From assembly GCF_007556815.1 (NCBI RefSeq), contig NZ_CP041745.1, positions 1,713,001 to 1,777,000 on the forward strand: a DNA stretch of 64,000 nt, read 5' to 3'. This DNA comes from Paraburkholderia megapolitana. GTDB taxonomy: Bacteria; Pseudomonadota; Gammaproteobacteria; Burkholderiales; Burkholderiaceae. The first letter of the stretch is position 1. Each line of letters opens with the position of its first letter. Below are positions 48,376 through 61,463 of the stretch, one piece after another. Below the pieces are notes generated by a model. That model searched no databases. It saw nothing but the letters and a program-made list of their open reading frames with translations, and had not been told where the DNA came from. Position numbers and translations under genes: made by a program.

Positions 48376-49584
48376 TTACATCGGCTTGGCAGCGGTCTTC
48401 GGTGTCGTGCCGGCGCTCTGGCCTGCATTGGCTGCGATGATGCGGGCGATTTCGGCATCGGCCTGGTCGCCGTACTTCGCGAACACATTGGTCTGATAGA
48501 CCGTGTTCTTCGCGTTGCTGAGTTCGAGGCCCGAGTCGTCCTTGATGTCCACGTCGACCTGCATCGACAGGCCGATACGCAGCGGGTGTTTCTCGAGTTG
48601 CTGCGGATCGATCTCGACACGCACCGGCAGACGCTGCACGACCTTGATCCAGTTACCCGTCGCGTTCTGCGCGGGCAGCAGCGAGAACGCCGAACCCGTA
48701 CCCGCCGAGAAGCCGACCACCTTGCCTTGATACTTGACCGACGAACCGTACACATCAGCGGTCAGCTCGACCGGCTGGCCGATACGGATGTGTCGCAGCT
48801 GCACTTCCTTGAAGTTCGCGTCGACCCACACGGAGTTCAGCGGCACGACTGCCATCAGCGGGTTGCCCGGCGACACGCGCTGGCCGACCTGCACCGAGCG
48901 CTTCGCCACATAACCGTCGACCGGCGCGGGCAGCGTATTGCGCGCGTTCGCGAGGTACGCGTCGCGCACCTTGGCGGCGGCGGCCAGCACGTTCGGGTGA
49001 TCGGTGACTGTCGTGTTGGCGGTCAGTGCGCGGTTCGATGCGAGCTGTTGCTGTGCGGCGTCGAGTGCAGCCTGCGCGCTCTTCACCGAGTCGCGTGCGT
49101 GCGAGATTTCTTCCTGCGATACCGCGCCGGTCTGTGCGACCGTCATGCGCCGGCGCAGATCGTCCTGGGCACGCGACAGATCGGACTGGCGGACCGCGAC
49201 CTGGGCTTCGTACTGGCTGTCGTCGGCGAACAGGCCGCGCACCTGGCGTACCGTCTGCGCGAGCTGTGCTTCCGCTTGTTCCAGCGCGACGCGTGCATCG
49301 GCCGGGTCGAGCACGACGATCGGATCGCCGGCCTTCACAGTCTGCGTGTCGTCGGCGTTCACCGCGATGACGGTGCCCGTCACCTGCGGCGTGATCTGTA
49401 CGACGTTGCCGTTCACGTAGGCGTCGTCAGTGCCTTCATGGAAGCGCGCGACGAGGAAGTAATACAGACCGTACGCAATGGCGGCGATCAGGATCACGAT
49501 GACAAGCAACGTCATCATCCGCTTGCGTTTGCCGTTGTTGTTCGCCGCTTGTGTGCTGGCGGCGGGTTGCTGAGGGGTGCTCAT
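48376..49584 (-). CDS. emrA: EmrA-type HlyD-family adaptor protein
   Basis: A 402-residue adaptor with one N-terminal membrane helix (MMTLLVIVILIAAIAYGLYYFLVARF, about 23-48). DDAYVNGNVVQITPQVTGTVIAVNADDTQTVKAGDPIVVLDP is the first lipoyl half and NTLPAPVDGYVAKRSVQVGQRVSPGNPLMAVVP the second; between them lies the coiled-coil hairpin. The C-terminal domain VWVDANFKEVQLRHIRIGQPVELTADVYG matches EmrA rather than RND adaptors. It bridges EmrB and the outer membrane channel. Confidence 0.94.
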   Translation of the reverse strand: MSTPQQPAASTQAANNNGKRKRMMTLLVIVILIAAIAYGLYYFLVARFHEGTDDAYVNGNVVQITPQVTGTVIAVNADDTQTVKAGDPIVVLDPADARVALEQAEAQLAQTVRQVRGLFADDSQYEAQVAVRQSDLSRAQDDLRRRMTVAQTGAVSQEEISHARDSVKSAQAALDAAQQQLASNRALTANTTVTDHPNVLAAAAKVRDAYLANARNTLPAPVDGYVAKRSVQVGQRVSPGNPLMAVVPLNSVWVDANFKEVQLRHIRIGQPVELTADVYGSSVKYQGKVVGFSAGTGSAFSLLPAQNATGNWIKVVQRLPVRVEIDPQQLEKHPLRIGLSMQVDVDIKDDSGLELSNAKNTVYQTNVFAKYGDQADAEIARIIAANAGQSAGTTPKTAAKPM

Positions 49585-49630
49585 GGATGGGCTCCGGGTT
49601 CTCTCAATCTTTGTCGTTCAAGCGTATGAA

Positions 49631-51169
49631 TCAGTTCGCTGCCTGGGTGGCCGTCGTCGTCGCCGTCGCAGGCGCGGCTGCAGCCCGTTTTGCGTCTGTT
49701 GGCACTACGAGGCCCGTCTGCGTGGCATCGAAGCCGCCGCCCAGCGCCTCTATCAATCCGATCTGCTGGTCGCGACGGCGCATCTTCAGGTTCGTCACTG
49801 TCTGTTCGGCGGCGAGGCGGCTCTGGTCGGCGGTCAGTACCTGCAACTGCGGCGATAACCCGGCCTTGTAGCGGATCACGGCCAGCTGGTAAGCCTTGGT
49901 CGAGGCATCGAGCGCACGTTGAGCGTCGCCCGACTGGTTGTCGATCGAGCGGATCGTCGACACCTGCGTCGCCACGCCGGACAGCGCGTTAATCAGCGTC
50001 TGGTTGTAGTTCGCAACATCGAGGTCGAAGTCGGCATAGCGGCCCTTCAACTGCGAGCGCAATGCGCCGCCGTCGAAGATCGGCAGATGGATGGCGGGTC
50101 CAATCTGCGTCTGCCGGCTGGACGAAGTCAGAAAACGGCCCCAGCCCAATGCGTCGAAGCCGATGCTGGCCGACAGATTGACGTCCGGGAAGAACTCCGC
50201 TTTCGCTTCCTTCACATCGTGCATCGCGGCTTCGACCTGCCAGCGTGCCGCCACGATATCGGGTCGGCGCGACACGAGGTCGGCGGGCAGGTTATCGGGT
50301 AGGGCGACGATGTTGCCCGTTGTCAGTACCGGCTCGGCGATCTGCAGACCGCGGTCAGGTCCCTTGCCGAGCAGCGCGCCCAACTGGTAGCGGGTGGTGG
50401 TGATCTGGCCGTCCAGGTCGGTCAGGTTGGCCTGGGTCGTCGCGATGTTGCCGTTTGCGGTCTGCCGCTCGACGTTCGTGTCGAGACCGGCGCCGACGCG
50501 GTCATTCGTGATCCGGCCGATATCCTGGCGATTGGCGATTTCGCGCTTCGCGATGTCACGCAGCGCATACAGCTGCGCGAGCTGGTTATAGGTGCGCGCC
50601 ACGGACGCCGCGAGCGTCACGCGGGCCTGCTGCATGTCGGCTTCGGCGGCTTTTTCCTGCGAGACCGCCTGACCGAGGCGTTGACGGTTCTTGCCCCACA
50701 GGTCGAGATCCCACGAGGCGCTCGCGAGTACGTTGTTTTCGCTATACCAGGTGCCACCGAACGGCGGCGGGTAGATCCCGTTGCCCGAGAACAGCTCGCG
50801 GTTCCAGGAATAGCTGCCGTTGACGGTCGGCAACAGTGAGGCGCGCGAGCTCTCGATGTACGACGAGGCCTTGGCGATGCGTGCCTGCGCCTGGGCGATC
50901 GACGGGCTGCCGTCGAGCGCTTCGGCGATCAGCTTGGGCAGTTGCGGGTCGCCGAACTGGTTGGCCCAGTCGAGCGACGGCCACTGGCCGCCGTTGCCCG
51001 GCAGGCTCTGCGCCGACTCGTACTGCGTGGGCGACGAGATCTGCTGGTCGCTCTTGATGCCGAAGTAGTTCGCGCACCCCGTAAGGGCGAGCGCCGCGGC
51101 GGCTGCCACCGCGGTGGCAGCCGCGCCGCGCCGCGACAGCACTGGCGCGGACAGGGAAAGGGATTTCAT
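49631..51169 (-). CDS. Outer membrane efflux lipoprotein (NodT family) of the Emr operon
   Basis: A 512-residue TolC-like lipoprotein with a signal peptide ending in lipobox LTGC. The efflux repeats are clear: GSPSIAQAQARIAKASSYIESSRASLLPTVNGSYSWNRELF and NLPADLVSRRPDIVAARWQVEAAMHDVKEAKAEFFPDVNLSASIGFDALG. It is the exit channel for the EmrAB pump. The start at 51169 (MKSLSLS) is preferred; the open frame up to 51211 lacks signal-peptide character. A His/Thr/Ala-rich tail of about 30 residues follows the second repeat. Confidence 0.9.
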   Translation of the reverse strand: MKSLSLSAPVLSRRGAAATAVAAAAALALTGCANYFGIKSDQQISSPTQYESAQSLPGNGGQWPSLDWANQFGDPQLPKLIAEALDGSPSIAQAQARIAKASSYIESSRASLLPTVNGSYSWNRELFSGNGIYPPPFGGTWYSENNVLASASWDLDLWGKNRQRLGQAVSQEKAAEADMQQARVTLAASVARTYNQLAQLYALRDIAKREIANRQDIGRITNDRVGAGLDTNVERQTANGNIATTQANLTDLDGQITTTRYQLGALLGKGPDRGLQIAEPVLTTGNIVALPDNLPADLVSRRPDIVAARWQVEAAMHDVKEAKAEFFPDVNLSASIGFDALGWGRFLTSSSRQTQIGPAIHLPIFDGGALRSQLKGRYADFDLDVANYNQTLINALSGVATQVSTIRSIDNQSGDAQRALDASTKAYQLAVIRYKAGLSPQLQVLTADQSRLAAEQTVTNLKMRRRDQQIGLIEALGGGFDATQTGLVVPTDAKRAAAAPATATTTATQAAN

Positions 51170-51225
51170 CGCTCGACTCTTTGCGTGTGAATGGAATTGA
51201 ATGATGGACACTGCAACTATATTTC

Positions 51226-51741
51226 TTATGACTTGCTTTCGAAACTGGTCGTCGTATCGCGCGTCAAGCTGGTTTGATCGCCGCTATTGAGCAGCACCCG
51301 ACGCAGCATGCTCTTGAGAAAACCAACTTCTTCCGGCGTAAAACCGCCCAGCAAATGATCCAGCACACCCTGAAACATGGCGGGCATGCGCACGGCAATG
51401 TCCTGACCCTCTTGCGTCAGGGCGAGCCGCACGACGCGGCGGTCTTCCGAACTGCGCACCCGCGTAAGCAGGCCGCGCTTCTCCAGCCGGTCGATCAGGC
51501 GGGTCACGGCGCTCGCGTCGATGCCGTATTCGCGTGCCAGTTCGGCCGCCACCACGCATTTGCCGCTGGCCACCATGAACAGGATGCTGCCCTGCTGACT
51601 GGTGATGCCGAGCTCCGCCATCGTGCGTTGCGTGACGAGGTTCGCCATCGTCGACCTGACCCGGGTGATCAGGTAGCCGACGCTTTCATTGAGCTGGTAT
51701 TCACTGATTTCCGGCGGTAACGGAGAGGACGGAGGCGCCAT
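51226..51741 (-). CDS. MarR-family repressor of the Emr operon
   Basis: A winged-helix MarR regulator (171 residues from this start). The DNA-binding core is ELAREYGIDASAVTRLIDRLEKRGLLTRVRSSEDRRVVRLALTQEG, with the typical DxRxxxxxLT wing. The N- and C-terminal helices form the dimer interface. It is first in the operon ahead of the outer membrane factor, emrA and emrB, as in EmrR-type control where drugs release the repressor. ATG 51741 is chosen because the predicted transcription start (about 51769) leaves only 10 bases to the other in-frame ATG at 51759. Confidence 0.9.
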   Translation of the reverse strand: MAPPSSPLPPEISEYQLNESVGYLITRVRSTMANLVTQRTMAELGITSQQGSILFMVASGKCVVAAELAREYGIDASAVTRLIDRLEKRGLLTRVRSSEDRRVVRLALTQEGQDIAVRMPAMFQGVLDHLLGGFTPEEVGFLKSMLRRVLLNSGDQTSLTRDTTTSFESKS

Positions 51742-51761
51742 ATACTCGTGCGAATGCAATG

Positions 51762-51798
51762 GTTGACTAAGCAGGATTATAGGACCTGGTTAGTTGAC
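51762..51798. promoter_or_regulatory. MarR operator candidate over the emr promoter
   Basis: GTTGACTAA (51762-51770) and TTAGTTGAC (51790-51798) form an imperfect inverted repeat (7 of 9 positions) around the minus-strand -10 TATAAT (51781-51776). A repressor bound here would block the promoter. Confidence 0.5.
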
Positions 51799-51805
51799 AC
51801 GGCAA
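51776..51805 (-). promoter_or_regulatory. Promoter of marR-emr operon
   Basis: On the minus strand TTGCCG (51805-51800), an 18-base spacer and TATAAT (51781-51776). Confidence 0.55.
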
Positions 51806-51947
51806 GCGTTATCACAGCTTAGGCAAGGAATCTCGCCTGCTCAAGGCGAACTGCAGGCTGGCGGGGTGCGAAAAGCCGGGGAAACGTGCTAGCAGACTGC
51901 CGCTGGAATCCGATACCAGGGGAAAGCCGGAATCCTTCATCCGCGCG

Positions 51948-51956
51948 TGCTATAAT
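51948..51956 (+). promoter_or_regulatory. Extended -10 promoter of typA
   Basis: TGCTATAAT: a consensus -10 with the TGN extension, about 145 bases upstream of typA. No good -35 is seen, as is usual for extended -10 promoters. The rest of the 337-base gap between the marR and typA genes holds nothing else recognisable. Confidence 0.6.
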
Positions 51957-52096
51957 TTTGGGTTCCCAAAAGTGCGCTTTGGGCTTGTTGGCCTGTTTGA
52001 TCCGCTTGATCCACGAAAGTGATCTACGAAAAGCGGAATCCCGGGCGAAAAGCAGTAGTAGAGCAGAGGGCGCACTCTTAACGTTTCCAGGTTCCC

Positions 52097-53923
52097 ATGA
52101 CCCGCGCCCTTCGCAACATCGCCATCATCGCTCACGTCGACCACGGTAAGACTACCCTCGTCGACCAGCTGCTCCGCCAGTCCGGCACTTTTCGCGAGAA
52201 CCAGCATATCGCTGAGCGCGTGATGGACTCGAACGACATCGAAAAAGAGCGCGGCATCACCATCCTCGCCAAGAACTGCGCCGTCGAATACGAAGGCACG
52301 CACATCAACATCGTCGACACCCCGGGCCACGCCGACTTCGGCGGCGAAGTGGAACGCGTGCTGTCGATGGTCGATTCGGTGCTGCTGCTGGTCGATGCGG
52401 TTGAAGGCCCGATGCCGCAAACCCGCTTCGTCACGAAGAAGGCGCTGGCGCTCGGCCTGAAGCCGATCGTCGTCGTGAACAAGATCGATCGTCCGGGTGC
52501 GCGGATCGACTGGGTGATCAACCAGACCTTCGACCTGTTCGACAAGCTCGGCGCCAGCGAAGAGCAGCTCGACTTCCCGATCGTCTACGCATCGGGCCTG
52601 AACGGCTATGCCGGTCTCGATCCAAGCGTGCGCGAAGGCACCCTGCGCCCGTTGTTCGAGGCGATCCTCGAACACGTGCCGGTGCGTCCGGCCGACCCCG
52701 AAGGTCCGCTGCAACTGCAGATCACCTCGCTCGACTACTCGACGTACGTCGGCCGGATCGGCGTGGGCCGTATCACGCGTGGCCGCGTCAAGCCGGGCCA
52801 GCAAGTGGCGCTGCGCTTCGGTCCGGAAGGCGAAATCCTGAATCGCAAGATCAACCAGGTGCTGTCGTTCGAAGGTCTTGAGCGCGTGCAGGTGGAGCAG
52901 GCTGAAGCCGGCGACATCGTGCTGATCAACGGTATCGAGGAAATCGGCATTGGTGCCACGATCTGCGCGCCTGAGGCGCCCGAAGCGCTGCCGATGATCA
53001 CCGTCGACGAACCCACACTGACGATGAACTTCCTCGTCAATTCCTCGCCGCTCGCCGGCAAGGAAGGCAAGTTCGTGACGAGCCGCCAGATCCGCGATCG
53101 TCTGATGAAAGAGCTGAATCACAACGTCGCGCTGCGCGTGAAAGACACCGGCGACGAAACCGTGTTCGAAGTATCGGGTCGTGGCGAACTGCATCTGACC
53201 ATCCTGATCGAGAACATGCGTCGCGAAGGCTACGAAATGGCCGTGTCGCGTCCGCGCGTCGTGCTGCACGAAGTGGACGGCGTGAAGCAGGAGCCGTACG
53301 AAATGCTGACGGTCGACCTCGAAGACTCGCACCAGGGCGGTGTGATGGAAGAACTGGGCCGCCGTAAGGGCGAAATGCTCGACATGGCGTCGGACGGCCG
53401 TGGCCGTACGCGTCTCGAGTACCGTATTCCTGCGCGCGGGCTGATCGGCTTCCAGGGCGAATTCATGACGCTCACGCGCGGTACGGGCCTGATGAGCCAC
53501 GTGTTCGACGAGTACGCGCCGGTGCGCGACGGCTCGCTGGGCGAACGCCGCAACGGCGTGCTGATCTCGCAGGACGACGGCGCTGCGGTTGCTTACGCGC
53601 TGTGGAAGCTGCAGGATCGCGGCCGCATGTTCGTCAAGCCGGGCGATGCGCTGTACGAAGGGATGATCATCGGCATTCACAGCCGCGACAATGACCTCGT
53701 CGTGAACCCGATCAAGGGCAAGCAGCTCACCAACGTGCGCGCCTCGGGTACCGACGAAGCCGTGCGCCTCGTGCCGCAGATCCAGATGTCGCTCGAATAC
53801 GCGGTCGAATTCATCGATGACGACGAGCTGGTCGAAGTCACGCCGCAATCGATCCGTCTGCGCAAGCGTCACTTGAAGGAACACGAGCGTCGCCGCGCGA
53901 GCCGCGAAACGGCTGTCGACTAA
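52097..53923 (+). CDS. typA: Translational GTPase TypA/BipA
   Basis: The 608-residue ribosome-binding GTPase TypA (BipA), which aids 50S assembly and stress and cold adaptation. The G domain has [15 protein letters not shown] (near 13-27), the switch RGITILAKN and [20 protein letters not shown], with [12 protein letters not shown]-like domains II, III and V and the TypA-specific C-terminal domain follow ([46 protein letters not shown]). The length is normal. It is a single gene with its own promoter and a strong terminator. Confidence 0.97.
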   Translation: MTRALRNIAIIAHVDHGKTTLVDQLLRQSGTFRENQHIAERVMDSNDIEKERGITILAKNCAVEYEGTHINIVDTPGHADFGGEVERVLSMVDSVLLLVDAVEGPMPQTRFVTKKALALGLKPIVVVNKIDRPGARIDWVINQTFDLFDKLGASEEQLDFPIVYASGLNGYAGLDPSVREGTLRPLFEAILEHVPVRPADPEGPLQLQITSLDYSTYVGRIGVGRITRGRVKPGQQVALRFGPEGEILNRKINQVLSFEGLERVQVEQAEAGDIVLINGIEEIGIGATICAPEAPEALPMITVDEPTLTMNFLVNSSPLAGKEGKFVTSRQIRDRLMKELNHNVALRVKDTGDETVFEVSGRGELHLTILIENMRREGYEMAVSRPRVVLHEVDGVKQEPYEMLTVDLEDSHQGGVMEELGRRKGEMLDMASDGRGRTRLEYRIPARGLIGFQGEFMTLTRGTGLMSHVFDEYAPVRDGSLGERRNGVLISQDDGAAVAYALWKLQDRGRMFVKPGDALYEGMIIGIHSRDNDLVVNPIKGKQLTNVRASGTDEAVRLVPQIQMSLEYAVEFIDDDELVEVTPQSIRLRKRHLKEHERRRASRETAVD

Positions 53924-54266
53924 GACGCCGTCCGCTGTTCGGTCGATTTGCAGGAAAGCCGCCTTAGGGCGGCTTTTTTGTTGCCTGCGATGGCGCCCGT
54001 TGAGCGTCTGTGAGGCGCGCGCAGACCCGCGCCGCAAGCACCGCCACTAGCCGCTCCGCCACCCGCAAACCCCCGCCCGGAGGGGCTTTCCGGCGGGGCA
54101 TCTCGCTATCAGCACTATTCGTTCTGTGATATGCTCCGCGGATGCCAGTTTTAGGTCCTTCCAAGCAAGACTTGATTCGCGCAATCCGCTAAACGGTCAG
54201 GCCGTGTCGCGGAAGGTTCAGTAACCCGCTATTTCTCGAGAAACTCGAAGAAAGGTGAGCGTAAAA
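53924..54266. other. typA-sucA intergenic region
   Basis: Contains the typA terminator and the sucA promoter. A second GC-rich hairpin lies around 54070-54100 (CCCGCCCGGA ... TCCGGCGGGG). TGATATGCT at 54127-54135 may be an extended -10 for sucA, with no recognisable -35. No gene is seen. Confidence 0.35.
53955..53979 (+). terminator. Rho-independent terminator of typA
   Basis: AAAGCCGCC-TTAG-GGCGGCTTT followed by further T residues: a 9-bp stem with a U-tract, 32 bases after the typA stop. Confidence 0.9.
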
Positions 54267-57128
<2,862 letters not shown>

Positions 57129-57142
57129 ACACGACAGGCGAA

Positions 57143-57183
57143 GCGGGAAAGCGCAGCGCGCTTTCCCGCGCCGCATCCGGCGC
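57143..57183 (+). terminator. Tandem hairpins between sucA and sucB
   Basis: GCGGGAAAGCGC-AGC-GCGCTTTCCCGC is a perfect 12-bp stem. It is directly followed by GCGCCG-CATC-CGGCGC, which shares two bases with it. Without a U-tract these more likely protect the sucA mRNA end or tune expression than terminate. Confidence 0.5.
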
Positions 57184-57271
57184 GCGCATCAGGTCCCCAC
57201 GCGTTGCGCATTGAACGGATGACGGCCCGCTCACGGTTCGTTGTCACTAGATACGTATTCAGGAAAATCAC

Positions 57272-58546
57272 ATGGCTATTGTTGAAGTCAAAGTCCCCCA
57301 GCTGTCCGAATCGGTTTCGGAAGCCACGATGCTGCAATGGAAGAAGAAGCCGGGCGAAGCCGTTGCCCAGGACGAAATTCTCATCGAACTCGAAACCGAC
57401 AAGGTTGTGCTCGAAGTGCCGGCACCCGCTGCCGGTGTGCTCGCACAGATCGTCAAGCACGACGGCGACACGGTGCTCGCCGATGAAGTGATCGCGAAGA
57501 TCGACACGGAAGGCAAGGCTGGCGCCGCTGCTGTCGAGGGCGAAGTGAAGCCCGCACCCGAAGCGACCCCGGCCGCCGCTCCGGCACCGGCCGCTGCTGC
57601 TGCGGCAGCGGGCTCCAGCACGGCAGCTTCGCCGGCGGCAGCGAAGATTCTCGCGGAAAAGAACCTGTCGGCTGGCGACGTAGCCGGCTCGGGCCGCGAC
57701 GGTCGCATCACGAAGGGCGATGCACTCGGCGCAGGTCAAACCACGCTGGCAGCGAAGGCGCCTGCAGCCGCCCCCGCAGCGAAGGCGGCCAAGCCGTCGC
57801 TGCCGGACGTGAAGGCGCCGGGATCGGCCGATGCATGGCTCAACAACCGTCCGGAGCAACGCGTGCCGATGTCGCGTCTGCGTGCGCGTATCGCCGAGCG
57901 TTTGCTCGAGTCGCAGCAGACCAACGCCATCCTCACCACGTTCAACGAAGTGAACATGGCGCCGGTGATGGATCTGCGCAACAAGTACAAGGATCGCTTC
58001 GAGAAGGAACACGGCGTGAAGCTCGGCTTCATGTCGTTCTTCGTCAAGGCCGCTGTCCACGCGCTGAAGAAATTCCCGCTCGTGAACGCGTCGATCGACG
58101 GTAACGACATCGTCTATCACGGCTACTTCGACATCGGTATCGCGGTCGGTTCGCCGCGCGGTCTCGTGGTGCCGATCCTGCGCAACGCAGATCAGATGAG
58201 CCTTGCCGACATCGAGAAGAAGATCGCCGAGTTCGGTCAGAAGGCGAAGGACGGCAAGCTGTCCATCGAAGAAATGACGGGCGGTACGTTCTCGATCTCG
58301 AACGGCGGTGTGTTCGGCTCGATGCTGTCGACGCCGATCATCAACCCGCCGCAGTCGGCGATTCTCGGTGTGCACGCAACGAAGGAGCGCGCTGTCGTCG
58401 AGAACGGTCAGATCGTGATTCGTCCGATGAACTATCTGGCGATGTCGTACGACCACCGGATCATCGACGGTCGCGAAGCGGTGCTGTCGCTCGTCGCGAT
58501 GAAGGACGCACTCGAAGATCCGGCGCGCCTGCTGCTCGATCTGTAA
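57272..58546 (+). CDS. sucB: Dihydrolipoyl succinyltransferase (E2 of 2-oxoglutarate dehydrogenase)
   Basis: The 424-residue E2 core. A single lipoyl domain carries the lipoylated Lys44 in [14 protein letters not shown]. An Ala/Pro-rich hinge follows (about 85-130), then the E3/E1-binding domain ([33 protein letters not shown]) and the acyltransferase domain with the catalytic His/Asp in [17 protein letters not shown] near the C-terminus. The normal length and one lipoyl domain support succinyl- rather than acetyltransferase. It uses E1 from sucA and E3 from lpdA, its operon neighbours. Confidence 0.97.
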   Translation: MAIVEVKVPQLSESVSEATMLQWKKKPGEAVAQDEILIELETDKVVLEVPAPAAGVLAQIVKHDGDTVLADEVIAKIDTEGKAGAAAVEGEVKPAPEATPAAAPAPAAAAAAAGSSTAASPAAAKILAEKNLSAGDVAGSGRDGRITKGDALGAGQTTLAAKAPAAAPAAKAAKPSLPDVKAPGSADAWLNNRPEQRVPMSRLRARIAERLLESQQTNAILTTFNEVNMAPVMDLRNKYKDRFEKEHGVKLGFMSFFVKAAVHALKKFPLVNASIDGNDIVYHGYFDIGIAVGSPRGLVVPILRNADQMSLADIEKKIAEFGQKAKDGKLSIEEMTGGTFSISNGGVFGSMLSTPIINPPQSAILGVHATKERAVVENGQIVIRPMNYLAMSYDHRIIDGREAVLSLVAMKDALEDPARLLLDL

Positions 58547-58636
58547 GCACTACAAGTCTCTCGCACTGGTTTGAACCGGAGCGACGCGCGCGATGCAGTA
58601 CCGCTGCGCGCCGCTTCGTCATCAAAAGGATTGTCC

Positions 58637-60067
58637 ATGTCCAAAGAATTTGACGTCGTCGTGATCGGCGCCGGTCCCGGCGGCTATATCGCGGCGATTC
58701 GCGCCGCACAGCTCGGCAAGAGCGTCGCGTGTATCGAGAAGTGGAAGAACCCGGCCGGCACGCTGAAGCTTGGCGGTACGTGCCTGAATGTGGGCTGTAT
58801 TCCGTCGAAGGCGTTGCTCGCTTCGTCGGAAGAGTTCGAGAACGCAGCGCATCATCTCGTTGATCACGGCATCAGCGTGTCCGACGTGAAGATCGACATC
58901 GCGAAGATGCAGACCCGCAAGGACGGCATCGTCGAGAAGATGACGAAGGGTATCGAATTCCTGTTCCGCAAGAACAAGATCACGTGGCTGAAGGGTCACG
59001 GCAAACTCACCGGCAAGACGGACGCCGGTGTGCAGATCGAAGTAAGCGGCGAAGGGGAAACCGAAGTCGTCACCGCGAAGAACGTGATCATCGCAACTGG
59101 CTCGAAAGCGCGCCATCTGCCGACCGTTCCGGTCGACAACAAGATCGTCGCGGACAACGAAGGCGCGCTTGCCTTCGACACCGTGCCGAAGAAGCTCGCC
59201 GTGATCGGCGCCGGCGTGATCGGCCTCGAACTCGGCTCGGTGTGGCGCCGCCTCGGTGCCGAGGTGACGGTGCTCGAAGCACTGCCCGAATTCCTCGGTG
59301 CCGCCGACCAGGCGCTCGCGAAAGAAGCCGCGAAGCAGTTCAAGAAGCAGGGCCTCGACATTCACGTGGGCGTGAAGGTCGGCGAAGTGAAGACGTCCGA
59401 CAAGGGCGTGTCGATTGCTTACACGGACAAGGACGGCAACGCGCAGACGCTCGACGCGGACCGCCTGATCGTGTCGATCGGCCGCGTGCCGAACACCGAT
59501 AACCTCGGTCTCGAAGCAATCGGTTTGAAGGCCAACGAACGCGGCTTTATCGACGTCGACGATCACTGTGCGACGAGCGTGCCGAACGTGTATGCGATCG
59601 GTGACGTGGTGCGCGGACCGATGCTCGCGCACAAGGCCGAAGATGAAGGCGTGCTGGTGGCCGAAATCATCGATGGGCAGAAGCCGCATATCGACTACAA
59701 CTGCATTCCGTGGGTGATCTATACCGAACCGGAAATCGCGTGGGTCGGCAAGACCGAGCAGCAGTTGAAGGCCGAAGGTCGCGAAGTGAAGACCGGTCAG
59801 TTCCCGTTCATGGCCAACGGCCGCGCGCTCGGCATCAACAAGGCGGACGGTTTCGTCAAGATGATCGCCGATGCGAAGACTGACGAGCTGCTCGGCGTGC
59901 ACATCATCTCGGCCAATGCGTCGGATCTGATCGCGGAAGCGGTGGTGGCGATGGAGTTCAAGGCGGCGTCGGAAGACATCGGCCGGATCTGCCATCCGCA
60001 TCCGTCGCTGTCCGAAGTGATGCGCGAGGCCGCGCTCGCCGTCGACAAGCGCGCGTTGAACATGTAA
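58637..60067 (+). CDS. lpdA: Dihydrolipoyl dehydrogenase (E3)
   Basis: The 476-residue FAD-dependent E3 that reoxidises dihydrolipoamide with NAD+. FAD-binding [22 protein letters not shown], the redox disulfide [13 protein letters not shown] (Cys49, Cys54), NAD-binding [27 protein letters not shown] and the C-terminal catalytic HPHPSLSE are all present. The start at 58637 has AAGGA six bases upstream; the frame is open 66 bases further, without E3 similarity. Third gene of the 2-oxoglutarate dehydrogenase operon. Confidence 0.97.
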   Translation: MSKEFDVVVIGAGPGGYIAAIRAAQLGKSVACIEKWKNPAGTLKLGGTCLNVGCIPSKALLASSEEFENAAHHLVDHGISVSDVKIDIAKMQTRKDGIVEKMTKGIEFLFRKNKITWLKGHGKLTGKTDAGVQIEVSGEGETEVVTAKNVIIATGSKARHLPTVPVDNKIVADNEGALAFDTVPKKLAVIGAGVIGLELGSVWRRLGAEVTVLEALPEFLGAADQALAKEAAKQFKKQGLDIHVGVKVGEVKTSDKGVSIAYTDKDGNAQTLDADRLIVSIGRVPNTDNLGLEAIGLKANERGFIDVDDHCATSVPNVYAIGDVVRGPMLAHKAEDEGVLVAEIIDGQKPHIDYNCIPWVIYTEPEIAWVGKTEQQLKAEGREVKTGQFPFMANGRALGINKADGFVKMIADAKTDELLGVHIISANASDLIAEAVVAMEFKAASEDIGRICHPHPSLSEVMREAALAVDKRALNM

Positions 60068-60153
60068 GGCGCGTGGGCCGGACCGCTTCCTGTACGTTGA
60101 GCGATCCGGCCGACCCGGGGGCATCCACTGCACCTGGCATCACGACGCAGGCG

Positions 60154-60184
60154 GGCGGGTTCGATCCCTCCCGCCTTCTTTTTT
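60154..60184 (+). terminator. Terminator of the sucA-sucB-lpdA operon
   Basis: GGCGGG and CCCGCC with a 10-base loop, followed by TTCTTTTTT. It lies upstream of zapE, so zapE needs readthrough or its own promoter. Confidence 0.65.
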
Positions 60185-60202
60185 CCGGCCGCACGACGCA
60201 CG

Positions 60203-61300
60203 ATGAACGTCACCGAATACTACGAGAACGAACTGCAGACACGTGGCTATCAGTCGGACCCGGCGCAGCGCGCGGCGGTCGACCGTCTGCAGCAGTGTTA
60301 TGACGAGTGGCAGACGTACAAGGCGCGCCGCTCGAATGCGCTGCGCAAGCTGATCATTCATCCCGATCTGCCACGCGGCGTGTACCTGTGGGGCGGCGTT
60401 GGACGCGGCAAGAGCTTCCTGATGGACAGCTTCTTTACCGTTGTGCCGATCCAGCGCAAGACGCGTCTTCATTTCCACGAGTTCATGCGCGAAGTGCATC
60501 GCGAACTCGAAGAGCTGAAAGGGCAGGCCGATCCGCTCGACGAACTCGCACGCCGTATCGCGAAGCGTTACCGGCTGATCTGTTTCGACGAATTCCACGT
60601 GTCCGACATCGCGGACGCGATGATCCTGTACCGGTTGCTCGACCGCCTGTTCAACAACGGTGTGCAGTTCGTGATGACCTCGAACTACGATCCGGACACG
60701 CTGTATCCGGATGGCCTGCATCGCGACCGCGTGCTGCCCGCGATTGAGCTGATCAAGTCGAAGCTCGACGTCCTCAATGTCGACGCGGGCGTCGACTACC
60801 GGCGCCGCACGCTGGCCCAGGTCGAGGTTTATCTGACGCCGCTCGGCGCAGCCTCCGACAAGGCGCTGCGCGACGCCTTCGCGCGTCTCGCAGCGGTACC
60901 GGACGAAAGCCCGCTGCTGCATATCGAAAAGCGCGAGCTGAAAGCGCTGCGTCGCGCGGACGGCGTCGTCTGGTTCGATTTCGCCACGCTGTGCGGCGGT
61001 CCGCGTTCGCAGAACGACTACCTCGAACTGGCGAGCCGCTTCCACGCGGTGATCCTGTCCGGCGTGCCGCAGATGACGCCGCGCATGCAGTCGGAAGCGC
61101 GCCGCTTCACGTGGCTCATCGACGTGTTCTATGACCACAAGATCAAGCTGTTGATGTCGGCGGCGGTGCCTCCCGAGCAGCTCTACGTGGAAGGCCCGAT
61201 GGCCAACGAGTTCAGCCGGACCGTTTCGCGGATCGTCGAAATGCAGTCGAAGGAATATCTCGACGCGCCGCGGCGTCTGGTCGATACGTCGCTGACGTAG
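60203..61300 (+). CDS. zapE: Cell division protein ZapE (AFG1-like ATPase)
   Basis: The 365-residue ZapE, an AFG1/LACE1-family AAA+ ATPase linked to Z-ring constriction. It begins VTEYYENELQTRGYQSDPAQRAAVDRLQ. The Walker A is GGVGRGKS (64-71); FHEFMREVHREL, Walker B LICFDEFHVSDIADAMIL and the sensor-like FVMTSNYDPDTLYPDGLHRDRVLPAI follow. The length is normal for the family. The ribosome binding site is weak. It lies just behind the lpdA terminator and is a common neighbour of the suc operon in this group. Confidence 0.94.
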   Translation: MNVTEYYENELQTRGYQSDPAQRAAVDRLQQCYDEWQTYKARRSNALRKLIIHPDLPRGVYLWGGVGRGKSFLMDSFFTVVPIQRKTRLHFHEFMREVHRELEELKGQADPLDELARRIAKRYRLICFDEFHVSDIADAMILYRLLDRLFNNGVQFVMTSNYDPDTLYPDGLHRDRVLPAIELIKSKLDVLNVDAGVDYRRRTLAQVEVYLTPLGAASDKALRDAFARLAAVPDESPLLHIEKRELKALRRADGVVWFDFATLCGGPRSQNDYLELASRFHAVILSGVPQMTPRMQSEARRFTWLIDVFYDHKIKLLMSAAVPPEQLYVEGPMANEFSRTVSRIVEMQSKEYLDAPRRLVDTSLT

Positions 61301-61463
61301 GCGTACCGGACCGACGCACAGGCGCAACGCCGCACGTCGCCCGCGTGCGGGCGTCCACGGAGCAAAGGCGCGCAGCTCATTTTCGAGATTCAGACTGGTC
61401 TTATATTCGGCGGTCGCACGCGTCGATATCTTCCTTGTCATGGTTCCGACAAAGGAGAGACGC

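Noticed and set aside
51950..54037. A 695-codon minus-strand frame opposite typA
   Set aside because: Antisense shadow of typA caused by high third-position GC; no domain is recognisable.
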